Shown: in pieces, positions 16,402-25,187 of the stretch
How the letters are laid out: each line of letters opens with the position of its first letter
Numbering within the stretch: the stretch's first letter is position 1
From: Mycobacterium sp. 3519A
GTDB taxonomy: Bacteria > Actinomycetota > Actinomycetes > Mycobacteriales > Mycobacteriaceae
DNA: 64,000 nt
Assembly (NCBI RefSeq): GCF_900240945.1
Contig: NZ_OESG01000013.1
Location: 1-64,000 of the forward strand
Direction: 5' to 3'
Notes under the pieces: generated by a model
Database searches by the model: none
Told to the model about the DNA's origin: nothing
Seen by the model: only the letters and a program-made list of their open reading frames with translations
Made by a program: the position numbers and the translations under genes

Positions 16402-17031
16402 ATGACCACCGCCTCGCACTGGCTGGACGAGTCCCACACGACGAGCGCACTCGAAAATCCTCGCACGCTCGAAAGGTACCTCGTTGAGGCGGTCGGCACA
16501 TTCGGGCTGGTCCTGACGGTCGGTGTGGCTCTGTGCCGCGGCCCATCCGTTGCGGCGCTGGGCCTCGGCGCGGTCGTGATGGTGCTGATCTACGCGGGCG
16601 GCTACCGCGTGGGCGCGCATCTCAATCCGGCCATCACCCTGGCCGCGACGTTGCGGGGCCGGATTCCGATCGGTGAGGCGGCCGCACGCTGGACCACTCA
16701 GCTCGCCGCCGGGTTGTGCGCGGCAATCGCCACCCGGCTGACTGTCGGAGCGGGGCAGTCGGCGGTGGGCATGATGTTGGGCGGTCGGGTGCTGGTGCTG
16801 GCGTTCGGCGCGGAACTGTTGTTCACTTTCGTCCTCGCATACGTGGTGTTCAGTTACGGCCAATCGCGGCCGGCGCCGAACAGTCTGTGGCACTTGAGTA
16901 TTCCAGTGACGGTCCTTGCGGGCTCGGTGGACGTCGCGGCGTTGTTCGGCAGCGTCTACCTGGTCAGCCAGGTGATCGCCGGAGCGTTCACGGCAATCGC
17001 GTTTCTCGCCATCGGTGCGGCGGCCCGCTGA
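16402..17031 (+). CDS. Aquaporin-like MIP-family protein lacking the second NPA
   Basis: A 209-residue membrane protein with six hydrophobic segments and the first MIP half-helix GAHLNPAITL (N75-P76-A77). At the expected second half-helix the sequence is AGSVDVAALFG, so NPA is replaced by D177-V178-A179. With Asp in place of the second Asn the pore selectivity must differ from ordinary aquaporins, or the channel may carry another solute or be inactive. ATG at 16402 is preferred to a TTG at 16393. A SigE/SigH-like promoter precedes it. The product is slightly shorter than typical aquaporins (about 230-280). Confidence 0.85.
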   Translation: MTTASHWLDESHTTSALENPRTLERYLVEAVGTFGLVLTVGVALCRGPSVAALGLGAVVMVLIYAGGYRVGAHLNPAITLAATLRGRIPIGEAAARWTTQLAAGLCAAIATRLTVGAGQSAVGMMLGGRVLVLAFGAELLFTFVLAYVVFSYGQSRPAPNSLWHLSIPVTVLAGSVDVAALFGSVYLVSQVIAGAFTAIAFLAIGAAAR

Positions 17032-17118
17032 TGTTTCTGGAGCTGCGCATCCTCGGCGCGACGATCGTCGTCACCTCGCAGCCGCATAATCGGCGTTGCC
17101 GCGGGGTAGTCGACGATC

Positions 17119-17463
17119 ATGGATACCGCAAAGTCGCTGTACCAACGGTGGATCAACGAGTTGTGGGCGGGCAAGCCGGTCGCGGCTGAGCTGGTCTCCG
17201 ACGACTTCGTCGGGCACTGGCCCAACCGCGAGGTCCGCGGCCCCGACGAACTGCAGTCAGTCGTCGACGAGACGCACGCGATGTTCACCGAGTTGCAATT
17301 CGTCATCGAGGTCGAACCGTTCGCCGAGCGCGATCTGGTCGCGGCGCGCTGGATCGGCACCGGCGCGACGGCACAGGGCCCCGCGCGGTTCACCGGAAAC
17401 GACATCCTGCGCGTCGCCGACGACCGGTTCGTCGAGTACTGGACGGGCACGTCGACGGGCTAA
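17119..17463 (+). CDS. SnoaL/NTF2-like small protein
   Basis: A 114-residue SnoaL-like (ester cyclase type) domain: AKSLYQRWINELWAGK at the start, LVSDDFVGHWP, a strand RWIGTGTAQG-like and the ending RFVEYWTGTSTG. Proteins of this fold bind small hydrophobic substrates in an open cone-shaped barrel. No membrane or signal segment. GGGGTAGTCG (17103-17112) just upstream repeats part of the 15-bp dyad. Overlaps the convergent TPR-like gene by 4 bp. Substrate unknown. Confidence 0.8.
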   Translation: MDTAKSLYQRWINELWAGKPVAAELVSDDFVGHWPNREVRGPDELQSVVDETHAMFTELQFVIEVEPFAERDLVAARWIGTGATAQGPARFTGNDILRVADDRFVEYWTGTSTG

Positions 17464-18176
17464 CCCGCCGCGTCCTGCAGCAGTTGACGCAACCGCTCGA
17501 TCGGGTCCCCCGCGCCCGGGTTCAGCCGCAGCGGTCCGGTCGGCTCGTCGGGCCGCGGTGACGTCGTCGGGCCTCCCGGCGGCGCGGGTGGCGGCGCTGC
17601 GGGCGGGGGCGGTAGCGGTGCGGGAGGTGCCGTCCCGAGGTTCGCCATCTTGGTGTTCAGCCGGTTCGCCGCGTCGTCGCGGATGGCCCGGCGCTCGGGG
17701 TCCGGATCGGCGTTGCCGGCGAAGCACTCCTCCGGCGCGGCGCCGATGACGCCGAGCGCACCGCTGTAGAACGCATGTGCGGCGTCCGGTCGCCCCTCCC
17801 AGGCGGCCAGGTCGCCCTGGCGCTCGCGGACCAGTTCGAGGTTCACGCGTGCCTCACACGCCAGGCCGGAGTCGGCGCTGGCCAGCGTCTCGGAGAACTG
17901 GGTGTCGGCCTCGTCGAGGCGGCCCTCGAGCACAGCCAGCGTTCCCGCCGCGAACGACGCCTTCGCCGGTTCGATGACGTTGACGATCCGCATCGTCGCC
18001 ACGTCCGTGCGAAGCGCAGGCACTTGGCCATCGGCGAAATGTGTGGCCGCGGCATGCCCCGCGATCACCGCCGAGATCAGCTTCGCGGCGGTCAGCAGCG
18101 CGACGACGACGACCGGCGCCGAGAACAGCAGCAGGCGCCGGCGCAACCGCAGCCGGGCGGGCACATGTCTCACCAT
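17460..18176 (-). CDS. Membrane-anchored helical-repeat protein of the MoxR/vWA operon
   Basis: A 238-residue protein with one N-terminal membrane helix (about 15-40), then a helical region with TPR-like character (GTLAVLEGRLDEADTQFSETLA and a second such repeat WEGRPDAAHAFYSGALG), and a Pro-rich tail (about 180-215) before a short C-terminal helix. It is the last gene of a run that starts at moxR (22379), each gene overlapping or nearly touching the next. Its start overlaps the upstream stop by 7 bp. Probably a periplasm-facing assembly partner of the vWA proteins; the exact role is unknown. Confidence 0.75.
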   Translation of the reverse strand: MVRHVPARLRLRRRLLLFSAPVVVVALLTAAKLISAVIAGHAAATHFADGQVPALRTDVATMRIVNVIEPAKASFAAGTLAVLEGRLDEADTQFSETLASADSGLACEARVNLELVRERQGDLAAWEGRPDAAHAFYSGALGVIGAAPEECFAGNADPDPERRAIRDDAANRLNTKMANLGTAPPAPLPPPPAAPPPAPPGGPTTSPRPDEPTGPLRLNPGAGDPIERLRQLLQDAAG

Positions 18177-19075
18177 GGCGTCGTCCGTGTCCTGCGAAGT
18201 TCGCGAACCGTGAGGAACAGTTCGAACAACAGCAGCACCGACGCCGGCAGCGTGAACACCCAGTACAGCTCCGTGGTCGCGGCCGTCGGGCTGACCGTAT
18301 TCGGCTGTGTCCCGGCAGGATTCGATGTGACGGTGGTCTGGGGGAGCGGCTCACCGGGCTGCCGGTGCGCGTAGGGCACCCCGAGTTGTCCGGCGATGAG
18401 CTGCAGGCGGGCCTGGTCCAATCTCGGCGGGTCGCCGTAACCCAGTACCGCTCCGCCGTCGACCGTGCCCGCCACCGGCTCGAATTCGGCCTGCGGCGCA
18501 CTGGATCCGCTGGCGCCCGACCCGAAGTAGAACACCAGGTTGGCCGAATCGCGGTACTGCTGTCCGGCGGCAATGAGTTGATAACGCAGCACATTCGCGG
18601 CGGCGCCCGCATCGGCGGTCGACTCCCCGTCCGGTTCGTTGTACGGCACCAGTCGGGCGGTCAGCGGCTGCAGGCTCCACACATCCTCGGAGAGCGGCCA
18701 ATCCAGCGAGGCCCGCGACGAGAACGCGATCAGCGCGAACCGGGCGTGCGGGTAACGGGTGAGCAACCCGTTGATGTCGGAGCGGATGCCGTCCGTGTCG
18801 GCCTCCGGCGATCGGTCCACCACCAGGAACACATTGACGTTCTCACCGCCCGGCGTCGACGCCGCGGTCTGCTGACCGCCCGTCGCAAGGCTCGGCCGCA
18901 TCGCGGCGATCATCATCAGCATGACCGCCAGCGTGAGTCCGCACCAGCGCCACACGGTGCCCCACCGCGCCCCCGCCGAGGTGTGCAACTGGTACATCGT
19001 GATCAGCCGAAGCGCGATCAGCGCCAACGCGATTGCGCCGAGCAGCGCCGGCGGCAGCACCGGGTCGAACCTCAT
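18170..19075 (-). CDS. vWA-like membrane protein (second)
   Basis: A 301-residue protein beginning MRFDPVLPPALLG; ATG at 19075 overlaps the previous stop (ATGA), which fixes the start against a longer frame. Helices at about 8-25 and 40-60, a soluble vWA-like region with VNVFLVVDRSPEAD (degenerate MIDAS, D-x-S-x-E rather than D-x-S-x-S), and a final helix near 270-290. This BatA/BatB-like layout is typical of genes beside moxR. It may act with the MoxR ATPase in metal-cofactor or protein-complex assembly at the membrane. Confidence 0.8.
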   Translation of the reverse strand: MRFDPVLPPALLGAIALALIALRLITMYQLHTSAGARWGTVWRWCGLTLAVMLMMIAAMRPSLATGGQQTAASTPGGENVNVFLVVDRSPEADTDGIRSDINGLLTRYPHARFALIAFSSRASLDWPLSEDVWSLQPLTARLVPYNEPDGESTADAGAAANVLRYQLIAAGQQYRDSANLVFYFGSGASGSSAPQAEFEPVAGTVDGGAVLGYGDPPRLDQARLQLIAGQLGVPYAHRQPGEPLPQTTVTSNPAGTQPNTVSPTAATTELYWVFTLPASVLLLFELFLTVRELRRTRTTPW

Positions 19076-20052
19076 CGCCGCAACACCGCCAACGAGACAC
19101 ACAGCAGCGCGGAGGCGATGACGGCGACGGCGAGCGGAAGGGCGGGCGCATCCGATCGCCACCCGAGCACCGTCGCGCCGCCGGGAAGGCCGGCCTCAGG
19201 TGGCCGCTGGCCGATGCGGTCCAAGTCAGCGGGCAGCGTGGATTCCAAGGGGTCGTAATAGAAGAACTGCCCGTTCGTGGCTTCGGTGATGGACCGCAGG
19301 CCGGCCTCTCGGCCGCGCGGCGAGGTGGTGACGGCGTTGATCTGAACGCCTGCCTTCGCCGCCATCTCGGTGACACGTTGGCCGACGAACAACGCGGGCC
19401 GACTCTCGTCGGGCGCCCGAATCGAACTGGGGCCCAGATAGATCACCGAACGGCCGTGGGTGCTCTTGGTATCGAACGACGGAAACCCGGTCATGCACAA
19501 CGCGAGGACATCGTCGATGCTGGGCGCGTAGTCGACGTAGGACACCGTTGGGGCGAACGCGGCGGCGTTGGCTCGACCCGACGTGGCGAAGTTCCCGAAT
19601 TGCCCTGCGGCGTACTGGTAGTCGCGGGTCAACGGCACCACGCGCCGCGTCGGTGAGGTCAGCCCGATGCGCTGGGTGCCGAACGTCTTGGCCTTGGCCG
19701 CGTAATAGGTGAGGAACTCGGAGGTGGCCGCGTCGGACAGCGGCGCCCCGACGCACAGCATGATGTCCTGCGGCACATCACCTTCCGGCGTCCACGACCA
19801 TGCGGTGGGCCGCGCGCTTGCAAGCACAGCGGCGCAGAACACCGTCGACACCAGCCCGAGGGTGACGACCATGGCGAGCATTCGCATGCGCGCCAGCCGG
19901 GCGTAGTCCGGCAGCCGGGTCAACCGCGAGGTGTTGGCCAGCGGCCGCAACGTCCTGCGGGCATCCTCTTTCGCCGACAGCACCGCCAGGGCGACGGCCC
20001 CTGCCAGACAGCCGGATCCGACGACGGCGACCGGCCACCAACTCAGCTCCAC
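19072..20052 (-). CDS. vWA-like membrane protein (first)
   Basis: A 326-residue protein with two N-terminal helices (about 5-25 and 60-80), a soluble alpha/beta domain (about 90-285) and a C-terminal helix (about 300-322). The expected MIDAS strand reads DIMLCVGAPLSDAA, so the metal-binding serines are not conserved. TNGQFFYYDPLESTLPADLDRIG resembles the end of vWA domains. Overlaps the following vWA gene by 4 bp and the preceding small gene by 10 bp. Likely a pseudo-vWA partner that dimerises with the other one; inference from operon context. Confidence 0.75.
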   Translation of the reverse strand: MELSWWPVAVVGSGCLAGAVALAVLSAKEDARRTLRPLANTSRLTRLPDYARLARMRMLAMVVTLGLVSTVFCAAVLASARPTAWSWTPEGDVPQDIMLCVGAPLSDAATSEFLTYYAAKAKTFGTQRIGLTSPTRRVVPLTRDYQYAAGQFGNFATSGRANAAAFAPTVSYVDYAPSIDDVLALCMTGFPSFDTKSTHGRSVIYLGPSSIRAPDESRPALFVGQRVTEMAAKAGVQINAVTTSPRGREAGLRSITEATNGQFFYYDPLESTLPADLDRIGQRPPEAGLPGGATVLGWRSDAPALPLAVAVIASALLCVSLAVLRR

Positions 20053-20516
20053 GTCCGTATCAACTCCTCGGCCGTGTCCGCGAGATCGGCCATGTCCTCG
20101 CGTGACTGCGCGTTGAACCGGACATCGTTGAGCGCGGCGATCACCGGACCGGCGGCGGCCAGTTCGCTGGCCATGATCGCGCCGACGTGCATGTACTGGG
20201 CCGGTGTCCCGGTGGCCTGGTGCAGGAAGCTACGCAGCGAGGACCCGATCCGCGCGCCTGCCTCCGCTGCGGTGAGCGCGCCGGAGCGATGCCCGGCGAC
20301 CGCTCGACGAATGCTGCGAGAGAACCTCCTGCGCAACACGTAGCCGTGCCACGACCGGATCACCGGGATCCGACGCAGCTGCCGTGACGGCAACGTCCAG
20401 ACGAATACCACTGTGTACCAGGCGATCACCACCACGATCAGCGTCAGCGCCAACCACAGCCACCAGAGCGAATACGGCGGAGTGCCGCTGACGAACCGCA
20501 GCAGGTCATCCGGCAC
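20043..20516 (-). CDS. Small membrane protein of the MoxR operon
   Basis: A 157-residue protein with one membrane helix (about 18-42, WLWLALTLIVVVIAWYTVVFVW) and a basic, helical cytoplasmic domain (LRRRFSRSIRRAVAGHRSGALTAAEAGARIGSSLRSFLHQATG). GTG start; overlaps DUF58 by 11 bp and the first vWA gene by 10 bp. Position (moxR - DUF58 - this - vWA - vWA) matches the DUF4381-like component in Bat operons; I would not assert the family. Confidence 0.72.
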   Translation of the reverse strand: MPDDLLRFVSGTPPYSLWWLWLALTLIVVVIAWYTVVFVWTLPSRQLRRIPVIRSWHGYVLRRRFSRSIRRAVAGHRSGALTAAEAGARIGSSLRSFLHQATGTPAQYMHVGAIMASELAAAGPVIAALNDVRFNAQSREDMADLADTAEELIRTWS

Positions 20517-21378
20517 GGGCGAACACCTCCGTCATCTCGACGAGGCGGTGCCGGATATCCGTGCTGCCGGCGATGATGGTGTGCGGTATGGCGTTCGCGG
20601 TCATGAACTGGGTGAGCCGCTGGGCTCTTTCCCTTTCGGCGCGGCGATACGCGGCGATGATCCGGGGGCCCAGTGTGGCGCCGCTCATCACGAACTGCCC
20701 GGTGGCCACGTCGTAGCCGCTGCGGTCGTCGTCGGTGCCCGTCACCGCTGGCATATCGGCCACCATCGCCCACAACACGTCGTGGCGGGCACGCAGGCGC
20801 GCGACGGTGTCGGCGAGACGGTCGTCGACCTCGGGTTCGTCGGACACCACGACCAGCAGCAGCGGGTGCCGGTAATGCGTTGCGACATAGTCGAGTTGAC
20901 ACGCGATGTCACTGGGCCCCTGCTGTTCGCGGGTATGGGTTTGGAATCGGTGCAGCATGCTCTCGATGTGCGTTTCGCCGCGGCGCGCCGGGATGTTGAC
21001 GCAGCCGCGACCGTCGCCGTACACCAGGCCGATCTGGTCGGCACGGCCGATGGTGATCAACCCGACCGCGCCCAGGATATTCGTGGCGACATCGCGTTTC
21101 GTCTCTCCGCTTGGCGTCGACGCCGACATGTTGCGGCCCGCGTCGGCGACAAGGAGGATCTTGTGGTGCTTCTCGGAGACGAAGCGCTTGATCAACACCG
21201 CGCCGGACCGGGCCGAGGCCTTCCAGTCGATGTCGCGGACGTCGTCGCCGGGGACGTACGGTCGCAACTCGTCGAATTCCATGCTGCGGGTGTGCAACAG
21301 GGCGTAGCGGCCGCCTTCCAACATGCCACGGGTGTCCGTGCCGAAATGCGCCTTGGCCCTGTTGAGATGCTTGCCCAC
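20506..21378 (-). CDS. DUF58 domain protein
   Basis: A 290-residue DUF58 protein. The family signature is near the start: MEFDELRPYVPGDDVRDIDWKASARSG, followed by VLIKRFVSEKHHKILLVADAGRNM, a vWA-like core. GTG at 21378 is chosen because it opens the family start GKHLNRAKAHFGTDTRGMLEGG, sits behind AGAGG and lies 8 bp after the moxR stop; the much longer open frame reaching 22149 lies inside moxR and is a shadow. DUF58 proteins nearly always accompany MoxR ATPases. Confidence 0.9.
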   Translation of the reverse strand: MGKHLNRAKAHFGTDTRGMLEGGRYALLHTRSMEFDELRPYVPGDDVRDIDWKASARSGAVLIKRFVSEKHHKILLVADAGRNMSASTPSGETKRDVATNILGAVGLITIGRADQIGLVYGDGRGCVNIPARRGETHIESMLHRFQTHTREQQGPSDIACQLDYVATHYRHPLLLVVVSDEPEVDDRLADTVARLRARHDVLWAMVADMPAVTGTDDDRSGYDVATGQFVMSGATLGPRIIAAYRRAERERAQRLTQFMTANAIPHTIIAGSTDIRHRLVEMTEVFARAG

Positions 21379-21386
21379 CGCGACCT

Positions 21387-22379
21387 CTAGGGCACCCGCA
21401 CCGCTTGCAGCACGGCATCGATGACCACATCCGGCGTGATGTTGGCGCTCACCGCCTCGAAGCCGAGGATCAGTCGGTGCCGCAGCACCCGGTGGGCGAG
21501 TCTGGCGATGTCGTCGGGGATGACGTGGGCACGACCGGAAAGCACCGCGAGCGCTCGCGCGGACTGGCACAGCGCAATGGTGGCGCGCGGGCTGGCGCCG
21601 TATTCCACAACGCGGCCAAGGTTTTTCGGCAGATATTGCTCGGGTGTGCGGGTTACGTTGACCAGTCTGCTGGCGTACAGCATCAAGGTTCGGTCCATGT
21701 GGACGTTGCGGACGACATGCTGCAGACGGCGAATGTCGTCGAGACCCACCACCGCGCGGGTGCGACGGTTGCGGTCGTACACACCGGCATCCATCCGTGC
21801 CATCACCTCGACCTCTTGCTCCGAGGACGGATAGCTCAGTACGTCTTTGAGCATGAACCGGTCGGTCTGCGCTTCGGAAAGCGGATAGGTGCCTTCCTGA
21901 TCGACGGGGTTCTGGGTGGCGATCACCAGAAAGGGCTCCGGGATCGGATACACCCGGCCCGCGATGGTGGTCTGGCGTTCCTCCATCGCCTCCAGCATCG
22001 CGCTCTGCGTTTTGGCGCTCGACCGGTTGATCTCGTCGAGCAGCACGATGTTGCTGTGCACCGGTCCCAACTGCGTGACGAACGAATGCGTCTCGGCTTC
22101 GTACACCTGGGTGCCGATGATGTCGCTGGGCAGCAGGTCCGGTGTGCACTGGATGCGTTGGAATCCGCCGTGGATGGCTTCGGCGACGACCCGGGCCGCC
22201 GTCGTCTTGGCCAGCCCGGGAACGCTCTCGATCAGGATGTGCCCGCCCGCGAGCAGTCCGATCAGCAGCGACTCACGCAGGTGCTCCTGGCCGACCACCT
22301 TGGCCGAGAACGCGTCGGCGATCGCGCCGACGACGCGCTGGGCCTCGGCCACGTCGGACTGCACGCGTGCTGCGGTCAT
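21387..22379 (-). CDS. MoxR-family AAA+ ATPase
   Basis: A 330-residue AAA+ protein. Walker A ESVPGLAKTT (51-60), Walker B NIVLLDEINRSSAKTQSAMLEAMEE, sensor ILVIATQNPVDQEGTYPLSEAQ and an AAA lid with RVLRHRLILGFEA. MoxR ATPases act as chaperones that insert cofactors or assemble complexes, working with vWA proteins; here the four downstream genes (DUF58, small membrane protein, two vWA) form one operon. Start at 22379 (MTAARVQSDV) follows GAGAGG; the longer frame adds 20 unlikely residues. Substrate not known. Confidence 0.95.
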   Translation of the reverse strand: MTAARVQSDVAEAQRVVGAIADAFSAKVVGQEHLRESLLIGLLAGGHILIESVPGLAKTTAARVVAEAIHGGFQRIQCTPDLLPSDIIGTQVYEAETHSFVTQLGPVHSNIVLLDEINRSSAKTQSAMLEAMEERQTTIAGRVYPIPEPFLVIATQNPVDQEGTYPLSEAQTDRFMLKDVLSYPSSEQEVEVMARMDAGVYDRNRRTRAVVGLDDIRRLQHVVRNVHMDRTLMLYASRLVNVTRTPEQYLPKNLGRVVEYGASPRATIALCQSARALAVLSGRAHVIPDDIARLAHRVLRHRLILGFEAVSANITPDVVIDAVLQAVRVP

Positions 22380-22452
22380 GGATGCCTCTCGAGGGGGGAA
22401 CGAAGTGCGTTGAGTACCCGGGCCAGGGTATTCGCACACCGGCGTCAGGCGG

Positions 22453-23331
22453 TCAGCCGAACGCCAAGGCCAGCGCCACCGCCACGGCCCACACCAGCAT
22501 CGTCAGGCCGGTGTCGCGCAACACCGGGATCAGGTCCTTATTACCGAGACCCCGCCGGACCGGACCGGACGCCCGAAAGGCGAACGGCGCCGCGATCAAC
22601 CCCACCGCACACCACGGGGTCGCCAGCATCAGCACCAGCGTCAGCGCGAAGGCGACGAGCAGCAGCGCGTGGTACAGCACGCGGGTGCGGGCGTCGCCGA
22701 GGCGCACCGCGAGCGTGATCTTGCCGGACTCGGTGTCGGTCGGGATGTCGCGCAGGTTGTTGGCCACCAGCACCGCCGACGACAGCGAACCCATCGCCAC
22801 CGCCAACGCCAACCCGACCCAGTCCACCCGCAGCGCCTGCGTGTACTGCGTGCCCAGCACCGCGACGAGGCCGAAGAACACGAACACCGCGACCTCGCCG
22901 AGACCGAGGTATCCGTACGGCTTGGACCCGCCGGTGTACAGCCAGGCCCCGGCGATGCATGCCGCGCCGACGGCGATCAGCCACGGCGCGGACAACCACG
23001 CCAGCACCAGACCGGCCACCGCCGCCACGCCGAGGCTCACCACCGCGGCCGTCAGCACCGCGCGCGGTGCGGCCAGTTTCGAGCCGACCAGTCGCAGCGG
23101 GCCCGCCCGGACGTCGTCGGTGCCGCGGATGCCGTCGGAGTAGTCGTTGGCGTAGTTGACGCCGACGATCATCGCGACCGCGACGACCAATGCCAGCAAC
23201 GCCTTCCACCAGCACGCGGCATGCAGCCAAGCGGCGCCACCGGTGCCTGCGATCACCGGCGCGATCGCATTGGGCAACGTCCGCGGGCGGGCGCCCTCGA
23301 CCCATTGCGCGAAACTGGCCACGAGCGTCAT
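22453..23331 (-). CDS. menA: 1,4-dihydroxy-2-naphthoate polyprenyltransferase
   Basis: A 292-residue UbiA-family membrane enzyme that joins the polyprenyl tail to DHNA to give demethylmenaquinone. First Asp-rich motif [15 protein letters not shown] (prenyl-PP/Mg2+ binding) and second motif [22 protein letters not shown] are intact; about eight or nine membrane helices. ATG at 23331 is used; a GTG four codons further in ([17 protein letters not shown]) is an alternative close to the M. tuberculosis start. Divergent from mtnP with only 16 bp between starts. Other men genes lie at 37.5, 46.2, 57.0 and 63.5 kb. Confidence 0.96.
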   Translation of the reverse strand: MTLVASFAQWVEGARPRTLPNAIAPVIAGTGGAAWLHAACWWKALLALVVAVAMIVGVNYANDYSDGIRGTDDVRAGPLRLVGSKLAAPRAVLTAAVVSLGVAAVAGLVLAWLSAPWLIAVGAACIAGAWLYTGGSKPYGYLGLGEVAVFVFFGLVAVLGTQYTQALRVDWVGLALAVAMGSLSSAVLVANNLRDIPTDTESGKITLAVRLGDARTRVLYHALLLVAFALTLVLMLATPWCAVGLIAAPFAFRASGPVRRGLGNKDLIPVLRDTGLTMLVWAVAVALALAFG

Positions 23332-23347
23332 CGTCGCATGACGCAGA

Positions 23348-24133
23348 ATGGTCGCCGTGTTAGGTGTCATCGGCGGCAGCGGTTTCTATACGTTCTTCGG
23401 TCCCGACGCCCGCAGCATCAATCTGGATACGCCGTACGGTCCGCCGAGCGCGCCGATCACGGTGGGCACCGTCGGCCAGCACGAGGTCGCATTCCTGCCG
23501 CGGCACGGCGTCAAGCACGAGTTCTCGCCGCACACCGTGCCGTACCGCGCCAACATGTGGGCGCTGAGGGCGCTGGGTGTGCGCCGCATCTTCGGGCCGT
23601 GCGCGGTCGGCAGCCTCACCGCCGAGTTGGGGCCGGGCGCCATGGTGGTGCCCGATCAACTGGTCGACCGCACCACGGGCCGCGCCGACACCTACTTCGA
23701 CTCCGGCGGCATCCACGTGGCGTTCGCCGATCCGTACTGCCCGACGCTGCGGGCGGCGGCGGCCGATCTGCCCGGCGTGGTCGACGGCGGCACGATGGTG
23801 GTGATCCAGGGGCCCAGGTTCTCCACCCGCGCCGAGAGCCAGTGGTTCGCGTCTCAGGGCTTCACGCTGGTCAACATGACCGGTTATCCCGAGGCGGTGC
23901 TCGCCAGGGAACTCGAAATGTGTTACGCCGCCATCGCTTTGGTCACCGACCTGGATGCGGGCATCGATGCCGGGACGGCGGTGCGGGCGGTTGACGTGTT
24001 CGCCGAGTTCGAACGCAACTTGGTGCCGTTCAAGAAGTTGGTGCTCGAGGCCATCGAGAGTGTGACGACCGAACGCACCTGTACCCATTGCCTGCCGCAT
24101 GAGGGTGTCGAACTGCCCTTCGAGCTGCCGTGA
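23348..24133 (+). CDS. mtnP: S-methyl-5'-thioadenosine phosphorylase
   Basis: A 261-residue purine-nucleoside-phosphorylase type enzyme that splits methylthioadenosine into adenine and methylthioribose-1-phosphate, salvaging the by-product of polyamine synthesis. [10 protein letters not shown] at the start, [38 protein letters not shown] and [20 protein letters not shown] are family marks. ATG 23348 or GTG 23357 could be used. Corresponds by position to Rv0535. Stop overlaps the GTG of the epimerase gene (GTGA). Confidence 0.95.
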   Translation: MVAVLGVIGGSGFYTFFGPDARSINLDTPYGPPSAPITVGTVGQHEVAFLPRHGVKHEFSPHTVPYRANMWALRALGVRRIFGPCAVGSLTAELGPGAMVVPDQLVDRTTGRADTYFDSGGIHVAFADPYCPTLRAAAADLPGVVDGGTMVVIQGPRFSTRAESQWFASQGFTLVNMTGYPEAVLARELEMCYAAIALVTDLDAGIDAGTAVRAVDVFAEFERNLVPFKKLVLEAIESVTTERTCTHCLPHEGVELPFELP

Positions 24134-25161
24134 GGGTGCTGTTGACCGGCGCGGCCGGGTTCATCGGATCGCGGGTGGCCGCGGCGCTGACCGAGCAGGG
24201 CCACGACGTGGTGGCGGTCGACGCGATGCTGTCCGCCGCGCACGGGGCGAAAGCCGAGCTGCCGCAAGGTGTTCAGCGTGTCGACGTACGCGACGCCGCG
24301 GCGCTGGCGCCACTGCTCGACGGCGTCGACGTGGTGTGTCACCAGGCCGCGGTGGTCGGCGCCGGGGTGGATGCCGCAGACGCGCCGTCCTACGGCAGCC
24401 ACAACGACTTCGGCACCGCGGTGCTGCTCGCCGAGATGTTCGCCGCAGGCTGTCAGCGGCTGGTGCTGGCGTCGTCGATGGTGGTGTACGGGCAGGGCCG
24501 GTTCGAATGCGCCGAACACGGACTCGTCGACCCGCCACCGCGGACCAGGGCCGACCTCGACGCCGGGATCTTCGAACACCGCTGCCCGATCTGCGGGCAG
24601 CAGGTGGGCTGGCGGTTGGTGGATGAGGATGCCCCGTTGCGGCCGCGCAGTCTCTATGCGGCGAGCAAGACCGCGCAGGAACATTACGCACTGGCGTGGG
24701 CCGAGTCGACGGGTGGCTCCGTGGTGGCGCTGCGCTATCACAACGTCTACGGCCCCGGCATGCCGAGGGATACGCCGTACTCGGGGGTGGCGGCGATCTT
24801 CCGCAGTCAACTCGAAGCCGGCGACGTGCCAAGGGTTTTCGAGGATGGCGGCCAGATGCGCGACTTCGTCCACGTCGACGACGTCGCCGCTGCCAACGTG
24901 GCCGCGGTCAACAGTGAACTGGGCGGGTTCTCGGCGTTCAACGTCTGCTCGGGGCGGCCGATCCCGATCCTGGAGGTGGCCACCGAACTGTGTGAGGCTC
25001 GCGGCGATGCGCTGCCGGTCGTCACCGGCCAATACCGCAGCGGCGACGTGCGCCACATCGTGGCCGATCCGGCCCGCGCCGCCGACGTGCTCGGATTCCG
25101 GGCGGCCGTCGATCCACGCGACGGACTGCGGGAGTTCGCGTATGCCCCGCTTCGGGCGTAG
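24130..25161 (+). CDS. NAD-dependent epimerase/dehydratase with a Zn-ribbon-like insert
   Basis: A 343-residue extended SDR. Rossmann motif GAAGFIG (7-13), active-site Y176-xxx-K180 (SLYAASKTAQE), and FVHVDDVAAANVAAV typical of sugar-nucleotide epimerases. Between the cofactor and active-site parts there is an insertion with FECAEHG and, 22 residues later, HRCPICGQQVGW, whose cysteines and histidines could bind zinc; I recall this from galE3-type mycobacterial proteins (Rv0536). Substrate likely a nucleotide sugar. GTG start overlaps mtnP. Confidence 0.88.
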   Translation: MRVLLTGAAGFIGSRVAAALTEQGHDVVAVDAMLSAAHGAKAELPQGVQRVDVRDAAALAPLLDGVDVVCHQAAVVGAGVDAADAPSYGSHNDFGTAVLLAEMFAAGCQRLVLASSMVVYGQGRFECAEHGLVDPPPRTRADLDAGIFEHRCPICGQQVGWRLVDEDAPLRPRSLYAASKTAQEHYALAWAESTGGSVVALRYHNVYGPGMPRDTPYSGVAAIFRSQLEAGDVPRVFEDGGQMRDFVHVDDVAAANVAAVNSELGGFSAFNVCSGRPIPILEVATELCEARGDALPVVTGQYRSGDVRHIVADPARAADVLGFRAAVDPRDGLREFAYAPLRA

Positions 25162-25187
25162 CAGTTTCACCTAGTACAACTGGTGGA

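Noticed and set aside
21405..22718. 437-codon plus-strand frame opposite moxR
   Set aside because: Antisense to the MoxR ATPase, whose Walker motifs are clear on the other strand.
22669..23994. 441-codon plus-strand frame across menA and mtnP
   Set aside because: Antisense to menA and out of frame with mtnP; Arg/His-rich shadow sequence.
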